From a bacterium (GTDB lineage Bacteria > Arandabacterota > Arandabacteria > Arandabacterales > Arandabacteraceae): a stretch of DNA of 5,571 nucleotides. Position 1 is the first letter of the stretch; the number at the start of each line of letters is the position of its first letter. This document shows, one piece after another, positions 1 through 5,258 of this stretch. The notes beneath the pieces are model-generated. The model had not been told where the DNA came from and ran no database searches. It saw only the letters and a list, made by a program, of their open reading frames with translations. Both the position numbers and the translations under genes were made by a program. The DNA lies in the NCBI GenBank assembly GCA_029933125.1, contig JAOZOU010000001.1, forward strand, positions 188,402 to 193,972, read 5' to 3'.

Positions 1-536
1 CCTGCTTCATGGGCTGCCTTGAGGGCTTCAAGAACCTGAGTGGCAATCCTCAAAGCCTCGTCGATTCCGAGTTTGCCTTGCTCAAGGATGATAGTCTTGA
101 GATCCTTACCCTCGATGAAAGGCATTGAAATGAACTTGAGCCCTTCAGCCTCAGCGATGTCATAGATTCGAAGTACATTCTTGTGGGTTACCTTCCTTGC
201 AAGGATGATCTCGTCCTTGAAGCGCTTGATCATGGTTTCATCGCGAGCAAGATCCTGCCGGACAACCTTGAGAGCAACGATACGGTCGATCTCACGATCC
301 TTGGCCTTATAGACCCAACCCATACCACCCTTACCGATCACTTCAAGAATCTCATATCGCGCCCCTAGGACAGAGCCTGGTTTGAGTGCAGCCTCCTCGG
401 TTGGAGCCTGAGGCATGCCTTCGATCGTCTCATCAGAAATCTGGGTGACATCAAGTTGAGGCAGGGTTATACCGCAATGAGGGCAGGCTTGCGTCTCTTC
501 AGATACCTCTTTTCCACAGCGAGGGCATTTCTCCAT
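1..536 (-). CDS. Ser/Thr protein kinase with N-terminal zinc ribbon (partial, C-terminus beyond window)
   Basis: This is the first 178 codons of a Hanks-type (PknB-like) kinase that phosphorylates Ser/Thr on proteins. Residues 4-22 form a zinc ribbon, CPRCG then CPHCG (Cys4, Cys7, Cys18, Cys21). A linker of about 35 residues rich in E, T and P follows. The kinase N-lobe begins near residue 60 (RYEILEVIGKGGMGWVYKA): glycine loop G68-x-G70-G-M-G73, ATP-anchoring Lys90 in VALKVV, alphaC Glu109, and hinge region near MPFIEGKDL (138-146). The reading is cut at AAHEAG, just before the expected HRD catalytic loop, so catalytic competence cannot be judged. The start at 536 is supported by the zinc ribbon directly after Met and an AAGG four bases upstream. 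The gene lies 173 bases downstream of the GlmU-like gene on the same strand. Family assignment is firm; targets and any sensor or membrane domain are unknown. Confidence 0.95.
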   Translation of the reverse strand, partial: MEKCPRCGKEVSEETQACPHCGITLPQLDVTQISDETIEGMPQAPTEEAALKPGSVLGARYEILEVIGKGGMGWVYKAKDREIDRIVALKVVRQDLARDETMIKRFKDEIILARKVTHKNVLRIYDIAEAEGLKFISMPFIEGKDLKTIILEQGKLGIDEALRIATQVLEALKAAHEA

Positions 537-582
537 TTCGCCTTGTCCACCTACCCCAGTAAATGATGGAAACTGGTGCCTG

Positions 583-604
583 AAGACATTATTTCAAGTG
601 TCTT
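583..604. repeat. 6-bp inverted repeat upstream of the kinase gene
   Basis: AAGACA and TGTCTT form a perfect dyad around a 10-base AT-rich spacer, 47-68 bases upstream of the kinase start. It could be an operator or a weak hairpin in the leader. A TAAAAT -10-like hexamer lies just upstream on the minus strand (about 611-616) but has no convincing -35 partner. A dyad this short can arise by chance. Confidence 0.25.
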
Positions 605-709
605 ACTCCCCATTTTAAGCGGTTGGTCTTGCATAGAGAGCCTCACCCTTATGTTGACCGCACAACCGTTATGTTAGCCTATCCGCACTTGTATCAACCG
701 CCTTGCTCC

Positions 710-2017
710 CTACATCGAGTGAGCGCTAAGAAATGTGAGGCGCTCATCCTTCGTATCCTCAAAAACGCTTCTAAGGATATCTTCGGTCATCTTGTCGAGC
801 TGGCGGTCCCTCCGCGCCATTGCACGGCGTGCAGTCTCTATAGCCTTCTCAAGCTTGTGTTCCGTGAATCCTGAAGTACCTCCCCAAGAGAATGAGGGAA
901 TGAATTTTGGTGGATAATCACCTCCGAAGATGTTGCAACAGACTCCTACAACCGTACCCGTATTGAATACAGTGCCTATCCCGCACTTTGAATGGTCACC
1001 CATAAAGAGCCCAACAAAGAGCTCGCCCGTATCGATGGGACTCCCATTGACGCTCACCCTTACAGTTGAATAATTGTTCTTCATGTCACTGGTATTTGTG
1101 CCAGCCCCTATATTGACCCACTCCCCAAGATAGGAATGCCCGAGAAAACCGCTGTGCTGCTTGTTCGAGTAGCCATGGATTATGCTTTCCGCAACCTCTC
1201 CACCCACCTTGGAAACTGGTCCTATTGAGGTCTCCCCATAGATCCTGGCTCCCATCTTTATCATGCTCTTCTTTCCAATGTAAAGAGGACCCCTTAGGGA
1301 TGCATTGGGCATGATAACTGCTTCGTCGTCGATAAGGACTGGACCGTCGGATGCATCGATCACAACACCAGGACCTATTTTCGTCCCCTTGCCGAGAATG
1401 ACGTCTTCGCCAATAAGATGAACACCTTCAGGAACACGCAGCCTCTCGGAACCTTCAATCGTCGCATCTACAAGTATCTCAAAGTCGCTTTCAATCTCTG
1501 CCCCATTGTGCCTTACAAGATCCCACGGATAAGTGATTATCTTCGCTTCGATTGACCTTTCAGCAAGATCCCTAAACGCGTCATTTGCGAGTGGTTTGCC
1601 TGAGTAGTTCTTCATGAGATGCTGGAAGTTGTCTCCAAGGTTGACAGCAACAACTGTGCCGTTGCAAACATACTTGCCTTCCCATTGAGGATTGATCTCT
1701 TCAAGAAGCCGAGATGTGGGAAGGACTCTCCCGTTGATAAGTGTTATTCCGTCAAAGTTGCCGCCAATCTTGAGAGATGAGAGGAATCCTCGGGCCTTAA
1801 GGTACTCACTGAGGTAGCTCCGCACGTGGGCAAAGATAAGTACCCTTTCGCCTTCGGCCGCCCACCACCTTGTGCCGTCGTACCTTTCGAGCAACTTTTG
1901 GAGCTTCTCGAGGATGGTAAGCGCGCCACACCTCAGATCGAAAACAGATCGTGTAAGCGTAAGAGGGTAGAGATTGGAGACACCTTCATCCTCAAAAAGA
2001 ACAATTGCTCTTGCCAT
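710..2017 (-). CDS. GlmU-like sugar-1-phosphate nucleotidyltransferase / left-handed beta-helix acetyltransferase
   Basis: This 435-residue protein belongs to the alternative GlmU family, which replaces or parallels classical GlmU in many FCB-group bacteria. The predicted role is cytoplasmic formation of UDP-GlcNAc or a related sugar nucleotide for wall or LPS synthesis. Residues 1-175 are the NTP_transf_4-like domain, with IVLFEDEGVSNLYPLTLTRS and FDLRCGALTILEKL in place of the usual LxxGxGTRM signature. Residues about 195-380 are hexapeptide repeats of a left-handed beta-helix (VILGKGTKIGPGVVI, VNIGAGTN). The stretch QHSGFLGHSYLGEWVNIGAGT aligns without gaps to the E. coli GlmU acetyltransferase active-site segment, placing His288 opposite catalytic His363. 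The end (390-430) is a charged helix. Start 2017 was chosen because MARAIVLFED begins exactly at the domain; an in-frame GTG at 2062 would add 15 unconserved residues. The Shine-Dalgarno is only a G-run. Exact substrate is inferred. Confidence 0.9.
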   Translation of the reverse strand: MARAIVLFEDEGVSNLYPLTLTRSVFDLRCGALTILEKLQKLLERYDGTRWWAAEGERVLIFAHVRSYLSEYLKARGFLSSLKIGGNFDGITLINGRVLPTSRLLEEINPQWEGKYVCNGTVVAVNLGDNFQHLMKNYSGKPLANDAFRDLAERSIEAKIITYPWDLVRHNGAEIESDFEILVDATIEGSERLRVPEGVHLIGEDVILGKGTKIGPGVVIDASDGPVLIDDEAVIMPNASLRGPLYIGKKSMIKMGARIYGETSIGPVSKVGGEVAESIIHGYSNKQHSGFLGHSYLGEWVNIGAGTNTSDMKNNYSTVRVSVNGSPIDTGELFVGLFMGDHSKCGIGTVFNTGTVVGVCCNIFGGDYPPKFIPSFSWGGTSGFTEHKLEKAIETARRAMARRDRQLDKMTEDILRSVFEDTKDERLTFLSAHSM

Positions 2018-2238
2018 GGAAACCCCCGTCTGAAGCCTCGGATAGCCTGTGGCCGGTTGCACTCGTATCGCTGTCGGCTATGCCGCTACCGATCATCTGC
2101 GCTCGATAATGCCTGCCGCTTAATATATCTACAGGGCTTGACCTCAGCCCCTCTGGACACTGCCTATTAAAAAGCTTACCATTTTTGTGGTCAACATGAA
2201 ACCTCCAAAGCTGTTTCTGCATCCTATATGAAACGGAA

Positions 2239-2247
2239 AGGGGTGAT
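2239..2247 (+). promoter_or_regulatory. Shine-Dalgarno that selects the TTG start of the FmdB-type gene
   Basis: AGGGGTGAT resembles the anti-16S consensus AGGAGGTGAT, and its G-run lies eight bases before TTG 2252. It lies inside the longer ATG-initiated reading at 2228, which argues against that upstream start. Confidence 0.6.
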
Positions 2248-2251
2248 AGGT

Positions 2252-2428
2252 TTGCCAATAAGAGAGTACATCTGTCAGAAATGCGGACACATCTTTGAAA
2301 ATATCGAGATGGGCGGGGAAGAAGAAAAGCCAACTTGCCCAAAGTGCAATTCGGCAGATGTGAACCGCATCCTTTCAATTTTCTCGAGCTCGGGTGGGGG
2401 GTGCGACTTTACATCAAGCTTTGGCTGA
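2252..2428 (+). CDS. FmdB family zinc ribbon protein
   Basis: This is a 58-residue protein of the FmdB/CxxC_CxxC_SSSS putative regulator family. These are small zinc ribbons named after a putative regulator in a formamidase gene cluster and of uncertain role. Residues 1-16 (MPIREYICQKCGHIFE) match the usual MPxYxYxCxxCGHxFE opening. The zinc ligands are Cys8, Cys11, Cys29 and Cys32, followed by ADVNRILS and a Ser/Gly-rich tail (SSSGGGCDF) with a fifth Cys at 51. The TTG at 2252 is preferred over ATG 2228 because it puts Pro at position 2 as in the family and is preceded by a strong Shine-Dalgarno-like AGGGGTGAT ending four bases upstream. The ATG would add eight residues that have no family counterpart. 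The gene diverges from the GlmU-like gene across a 234-base gap and is transcribed alone. Confidence 0.88.
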   Translation: MPIREYICQKCGHIFENIEMGGEEEKPTCPKCNSADVNRILSIFSSSGGGCDFTSSFG

Positions 2429-2437
2429 GGCTAGGAT

Positions 2438-2474
2438 GCGTGACGGGCTGTCACGCTTGAGCCCATCGGGTTTT
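2438..2474 (+). terminator. Hairpin pair, possible terminator after the FmdB-type gene
   Basis: GCGTGAC and GTCACGC form a perfect 7-bp stem with loop GGGCT, starting nine bases after the stop codon. A second short stem (AGCCC-ATC-GGGTT, 2460-2472, including a G-T pair) follows and runs into TTTT at 2471-2474. The loop GGGCT of the first hairpin could instead pair with AGCCC at 2460-2464. The T-run is short and distant from the strong stem, so intrinsic termination is plausible but not certain. The first hairpin also lies past the stop of the minus-strand gene ending at 2510 and could act on both transcripts. Confidence 0.4.
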
Positions 2475-2509
2475 CACTTTAATACTACGTACCACAAGTT
2501 CATTTACTA

Positions 2510-3295
2510 CTACAACTTGGGTTGCCACTTCTTGCCTGGCGGCAGAGGTGGCTTAACTCTTTTAACCCTGACGACATAGTTTCGGAAGTAAGGACCGAGG
2601 ATTTGCAATTCCCTAGGGGTGGGAAAGAGAATCTTATTACGGCTGAAGTTGAAGATGCCCGATCTGCCATCACCTGAGGGATCGTAGCCAGCCGCCAGAC
2701 CGTGCCACTCCCCTTTGTACTTGAAGAGTGCAAGCACGACTATGCGGGTATCGTCGAGCAGACCTCCGAGCAGCTTGTCAATCCACGCATCGATATCGAC
2801 AATCGCCCAGCCTTCATAAATTCCAAAGATGTAGATGTTGGTGAGCTCAATGGCTTGGTATCTACTCCAGCGAAGCCTCTTGCGAGGAATATCCCACTCG
2901 TAGAACTTGACAACCTCACTTGCGGTAACAGATCCAGGGTGATAGCCAAGTATGCTGTAAGGGACTGGTGCGCGGAGTATTCCATTGAAGGAGATTTCAA
3001 CCTTGCGCCTCCCGTCTTCAGGTGAACACGCACGTCTTATCTCGCGGATGAGCTCAAATGGGATCTGGGTCTTACCCTCATAGCCCTCAAGTACGCGTTC
3101 CATATCATTGGATGCAAGAACCCCACAGGTATCTGCCTTGATGAGCCCGACGAGATAACTATAGAAACGATCCTTAACTTCTGTCTCAGGAAGCCAAACC
3201 TCCCGGCCGGGAAGCTCTTCTCCATTTGGTGCGGACAGCGTGCCCGAAAGCATTGCAAAGATGGCCAAGGTTATGAGAAGAAGCGAGCGCTTCAC
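2510..3295 (-). CDS. Exported protein of unknown family
   Basis: This 261-residue protein was not recognised. It opens with a type I signal peptide: VKR, then a hydrophobic run SLLLITLAIFAML (4-16), with probable cleavage near residues 20-22 (GTLSA). There is no lipobox, so a periplasmic or secreted location is inferred. The mature part is mixed alpha/beta in look, with no transmembrane segment. It has two cysteines (Cys57 in KADTCGVLA, Cys90 in RRACSP) that could form a disulfide, aromatic-rich stretches (FYEWDIPRKRLRWSRYQ, 131-147; GYDPSGDGRSGIFNF, 203-217) and a basic, proline-rich end (VKRVKPPLPPGKKWQPK). The GTG at 3295 was chosen because a perfect AGGAGG lies six bases upstream and the signal peptide starts right there. 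An in-frame ATG at 3361, preceded by a GGAGA repeat tract, would add a 22-residue basic extension. That the gene is real is supported by length, signal peptide and start signals; function is unknown. Confidence 0.8.
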   Translation of the reverse strand: MKRSLLLITLAIFAMLSGTLSAPNGEELPGREVWLPETEVKDRFYSYLVGLIKADTCGVLASNDMERVLEGYEGKTQIPFELIREIRRACSPEDGRRKVEISFNGILRAPVPYSILGYHPGSVTASEVVKFYEWDIPRKRLRWSRYQAIELTNIYIFGIYEGWAIVDIDAWIDKLLGGLLDDTRIVVLALFKYKGEWHGLAAGYDPSGDGRSGIFNFSRNKILFPTPRELQILGPYFRNYVVRVKRVKPPLPPGKKWQPKL

Positions 3296-3301
3296 ATACG
3301 C

Positions 3302-3307
3302 CCTCCT
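3302..3307 (-). promoter_or_regulatory. Perfect AGGAGG Shine-Dalgarno for the GTG start of the exported protein
   Basis: The minus strand reads AGGAGG, six bases (GCGTAT), then GTG at 3295. Ideal sequence and spacing make this start more likely than the upstream in-frame ATG at 3361. Confidence 0.65.
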
Positions 3308-3360
3308 GCTTTCCAGTAGTTGAATCTTCCTTCTACTCCATACCTTCAACGTAGTTGACA

Positions 3361-3383
3361 TCCTCTCCTCTCCTCTCCTCTCC
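3361..3383. repeat. Pentanucleotide TCCTC tandem repeat (4.6 copies), a pyrimidine mirror repeat
   Basis: Four perfect TCCTC units plus TCC. Bases 3362-3383 read the same forwards and backwards on one strand, a homopurine-homopyrimidine mirror repeat of the kind able to form triplex (H-) DNA. On the minus strand it gives overlapping GGAGA Shine-Dalgarno-like units that end at an in-frame ATG (3361) upstream of the exported-protein gene. Copy-number change would alter ribosome binding or spacing at that ATG. Confidence 0.8.
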
Positions 3384-3423
3384 CCACCACACATCTCTTC
3401 TCCCCACGTGTCTCCCCTGCCCC

Positions 3424-3448
3424 ACATCTGACTCCATATTTCAGATGT
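3424..3448. repeat. Perfect 8-bp inverted repeat, possible operator
   Basis: ACATCTGA and TCAGATGT flank a 9-base spacer. The dyad sits 129 bases upstream of the GTG start of the exported-protein gene and is flanked by C-runs on both sides. No T-run follows on either strand, so a protein-binding site is more likely than a terminator. No regulator is known for it. Confidence 0.5.
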
Positions 3449-3669
3449 CCCCCTTCAGTCCATCGTCACGCTTCGCACGACTCCACGCAGTCGTTGTATC
3501 TCACATTCTCTCCTTACCGCGTGGCTCCTTCCTGTTCCACGTTCACCCAAGAGGTTATCTTCGTAAATCCTATGTGAGCTATATGAACCCTGACTTGTCC
3601 CTCCTCCATGGTAACCAGTCCGGCCCACGCCCAGCCCGACCTCATCCTCAGTATATGCTTAAATATCGC

Positions 3670-3698
3670 TTGACAACGGCGACCGAGGCAAGTCTAAA
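3670..3698 (+). promoter_or_regulatory. Sigma70-like promoter for the cytochrome gene
   Basis: A consensus -35 TTGACA (3670-3675), a 17-base spacer and a -10-like TCTAAA (3693-3698, four of six matches) lie 54 bases before the cytochrome ATG. Transcription would begin near 3705, giving a leader of about 47 bases that contains the GCTAGTAGC repeats. Housekeeping promoters in FCB-group bacteria can differ from this consensus, which lowers confidence. Confidence 0.5.
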
Positions 3699-3706
3699 TA
3701 TTCTTC

Positions 3707-3728
3707 GCTAGTAGCGATTGCTAGTAGC
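3707..3728 (+). repeat. Tandem near-palindromes GCTAGTAGC, 13 bases apart
   Basis: GCTAGTAGC occurs at 3707-3715 and again at 3720-3728. Each copy has GCTA/TAGC arms around a single central base. The repeat unit extends to an imperfect 13-mer (two differences), arranged head to tail. The pair lies just downstream of the predicted -10, a typical place for a repressor operator or a regulatory leader element. Confidence 0.5.
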
Positions 3729-3751
3729 CGTTGATACCCAGCAGTGAGACG

Positions 3752-4273
3752 ATGAAGCGCGTAGCGAAAAGCGTAGCCATCCCAACGATTATCTTCATAG
3801 GGGCAATATTGATCACGACCTGGCCAAGCGCGCAGGATGTCGAACACTCTCCCCCGGGCTATGCTGGCAGTCAAAGATGTAAGGTGTGTCACTACAAGAT
3901 ATTCGAGTCGTGGTCAAAGACCAAACATGCTTCTGCTTTCAATGTTCTTAAGGCGGATGAGACTGCCAATCCGAAATGCCTCGAATGTCATACGACAGGC
4001 TATCGAAGGGGTGGGTTTGGTTCAGATGGTCTCGCGGTTGATCTGAAGGGGGTGCAATGTGAAGCTTGCCATGGCCCAGGTCAAAGGTATTCTCAAGCCT
4101 CTGTGATGAGACAACCTGAGGTGAGTGCAAAACTTGGTCTTGTTGCCATTGATTCCCTTACCTGTGTGCAGTGCCATAATGCGAGAAGCCCCGCCTTTAA
4201 GGGCTTTGCCTATAAGGCAGGGCTCCAAACTGGAACTCACTCACAGAAGAGGGTGACTGTGACTACTCCTTAA
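3752..4273 (+). CDS. Tetrahaem c-type cytochrome, cytochrome c554 family
   Basis: This 173-residue exported electron carrier has four covalent haem sites: CKVCH (43-47), CLECH (76-80), CEACH (103-107) and CVQCH (138-142). The N-terminus is a signal sequence or anchor (MKR, hydrophobic residues about 8-23, TTWPSAQD), so it works in the periplasm. The segment YAGSQRCKVCHYKIFESW followed by KTKHASAF is the hallmark of cytochrome c554-type proteins, with His59 the likely distal ligand. Besides the CxxCH histidines only His32, His59 and His163 remain, so one haem must lack a His distal ligand (Met119 is an option, or it is five-coordinate). ATG 3752 is chosen over TTG 3731 because it starts the basic n-region; the Shine-Dalgarno is weak (GTGAG). 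The gene stands alone on its strand behind its own promoter and overlaps the convergent PDZ gene by 11 bases. Redox partner and substrate, if any, cannot be told. Confidence 0.9.
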   Translation: MKRVAKSVAIPTIIFIGAILITTWPSAQDVEHSPPGYAGSQRCKVCHYKIFESWSKTKHASAFNVLKADETANPKCLECHTTGYRRGGFGSDGLAVDLKGVQCEACHGPGQRYSQASVMRQPEVSAKLGLVAIDSLTCVQCHNARSPAFKGFAYKAGLQTGTHSQKRVTVTTP

Positions 4274-5258
4274 GCTCCTGTAGCTCCTCCCTGAGCTCCT
4301 CAAGCTCTTCCCTGAGCTGCTCTATCTGTTCCTGGAGGTCCTCGACATCTATTTCGTAGACTTCTACGTCCTCAAGCATATCCTCCACATCAGGTATCTC
4401 TACCCATCCTTCGAAATCCTCAGGAAACTTGTAAGCCTTTATATAGCACCTGGCTGGTGGCTTGCGCATCATGCATCGACCATGTTCTCGCTCACCAAAC
4501 ATCTTGCGGAAGGGCTCAAAGAGCTCAGCCCTGTCGAGCCTGACATCAACTGTCTTGGTGCGGCGCTTGCGCTTATACGTTATCTCGACCTTATCACCAG
4601 GATCGTGCTCACGAATGGTCTCGACCAGATCCTCGCGGTCAGCTATCTTCTCATCATCAATCTTGAGGATGACATCACCGGGTTTGAGTCCGGCTTTCTC
4701 GGCAGGGCTGTCTTCCATGACCTCAAGTACCAGCACGCCTTCGCCCTCATCCACATCAAAATAGTCACCGAGTTCCTCCGAGATGTCTTCAACCCTCACA
4801 CCCAGGTAGCCGTGCTCCTCGGGAAGCATTGACTTTATCTTGCGCTTGATCTTGGGCATGCGGAAGAACTCTTCACCTTCACGTTCACGCTCTCCAAGTT
4901 TGACCTCAAGCGTCTTGTGCTTGCCTTCACGCACAATCTCAATCTCGATCTCGTCCCCCGGTGAGTGATCCCTGATGAGGCGGGTAGCACGGCTTACAGT
5001 TCGCACGGGCTCCTCATCAATCTTGACAATCACATCACCCTTCATAAGACCAGCTTCTTCAGCAGGACTATCCTCGATAACCTCGTTGATGAGCACTCCC
5101 TTGAGGTCTCGATCAAGCCCCATTGCCTCCTTGATATCAACCGTTAGAGGCTGAAGCCTCACCCCAAGATACGCCTGCTCCCCAGCCAGGACTGAACCAG
5201 CGGTAGCGATTACAAACAAGAAAGCAACCGTGACGGCGAACACGGATCCTGACTTCAT
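4263..5258 (-). CDS. Secreted protein with two PDZ domains and a C-terminal coiled coil
   Basis: This is a 331-residue envelope protein. Residues 1-25 are a signal peptide (MKSGSVFAVTVAFLFVIATA, cleavage after SVLA). PDZ1 is about 29-122 (YLGVRLQPL, VIEDSPAEEAGLMKGDVIVKID) and PDZ2 about 150-241 (YLGVRVEDI, VMEDSPAEKAGLKPGDVILKID). Both are the HtrA/DegP-type fold that binds exposed C-termini or hydrophobic tails. No trypsin-like or other protease domain is present. Residues 242-300 are a linker with two Cys (262, 271). Residues 301-331 form a coiled coil with Y301, V305, L308, I312, L315, L319, L322, L326 and L329 in unbroken 4-3 spacing, suggesting oligomers. AAGGAG lies six bases before ATG 5258 and three before the adjacent ATG 5261; 5258 is preferred. 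The two PDZ stretches also resemble each other at DNA level, pointing to internal duplication. Role inferred: binding or scaffolding of envelope proteins, perhaps with a separate protease. Confidence 0.9.
   Translation of the reverse strand: MKSGSVFAVTVAFLFVIATAGSVLAGEQAYLGVRLQPLTVDIKEAMGLDRDLKGVLINEVIEDSPAEEAGLMKGDVIVKIDEEPVRTVSRATRLIRDHSPGDEIEIEIVREGKHKTLEVKLGEREREGEEFFRMPKIKRKIKSMLPEEHGYLGVRVEDISEELGDYFDVDEGEGVLVLEVMEDSPAEKAGLKPGDVILKIDDEKIADREDLVETIREHDPGDKVEITYKRKRRTKTVDVRLDRAELFEPFRKMFGEREHGRCMMRKPPARCYIKAYKFPEDFEGWVEIPDVEDMLEDVEVYEIDVEDLQEQIEQLREELEELREELQELKE
4266..4355 (-). other. Coiled-coil coding segment with near-repeated GAGCTC codons
   Basis: The DNA for the last 30 residues of the PDZ protein is built from near-repeats around GAG-CTC (Glu-Leu) codons, giving LREELEELREELQEL. 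It looks like short tandem duplication within a heptad, so small length changes between strains would be expected here. It reaches into the overlap with the cytochrome gene. Confidence 0.5.

Larger units (their letters stand above)
3299..3751. other. Gene-free intergenic region between divergent exported-protein and cytochrome genes
   Basis: No credible coding region was found in about 450 bases. Open frames here are Ser/Pro-rich on the plus strand or short and antisense on the minus strand, and none resembles a protein family. From about 3355 to 3450 the plus strand is strongly pyrimidine-rich. The region holds the AGGAGG at 3302-3307, the pentanucleotide repeat at 3361-3383, the 8-bp dyad at 3424-3448, a sigma70-like promoter at 3670-3698 and tandem near-palindromes at 3707-3728. 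The stretch 3450-3669 has no structure I could define, and no clear promoter for the minus-strand gene was found. Confidence 0.6.

Noticed and set aside
623-874. 83-codon plus-strand open frame over the end of the GlmU-like gene
   Set aside because: Mostly antisense to a well-supported coding region, with no family resemblance and no Shine-Dalgarno.
2018-2062. N-terminal extension of the GlmU-like protein from a GTG at 2062
   Set aside because: The added 15 residues lie outside the conserved domain, which begins exactly at MARAIVLF.
2138-2166. TTGACC and TATTAA as a promoter for the FmdB-type gene
   Set aside because: The spacing is 21 bases, too long for a sigma70 promoter; no other pairing in the gap was convincing.
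2018-2251. Possible tRNA or riboswitch in the divergent intergenic region
   Set aside because: Short imperfect complementary segments exist but no cloverleaf, T-loop consensus or known riboswitch core was found.
1992-2378. 128-codon minus-strand open frame spanning the intergenic region and the FmdB-type gene
   Set aside because: Overlaps the GlmU-like start and is antisense to the FmdB zinc ribbon; composition is unlike a real protein.
3355-3711. 118-codon plus-strand open frame in the intergenic region
   Set aside because: It starts in the TCCTC repeat, is Ser/Pro/His-rich without any domain look, has no proper ribosome site and spans the dyad and promoter elements.
3659-3892. 77-codon minus-strand open frame over the cytochrome start
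   Set aside because: Antisense to the signal peptide and first haem site of the cytochrome and to its promoter; no supporting signals.
4462-4832. Long plus-strand open frames inside the PDZ gene
   Set aside because: Antisense shadows of the second PDZ domain, caused by its codon bias; rich in Ser/Arg with no domain.
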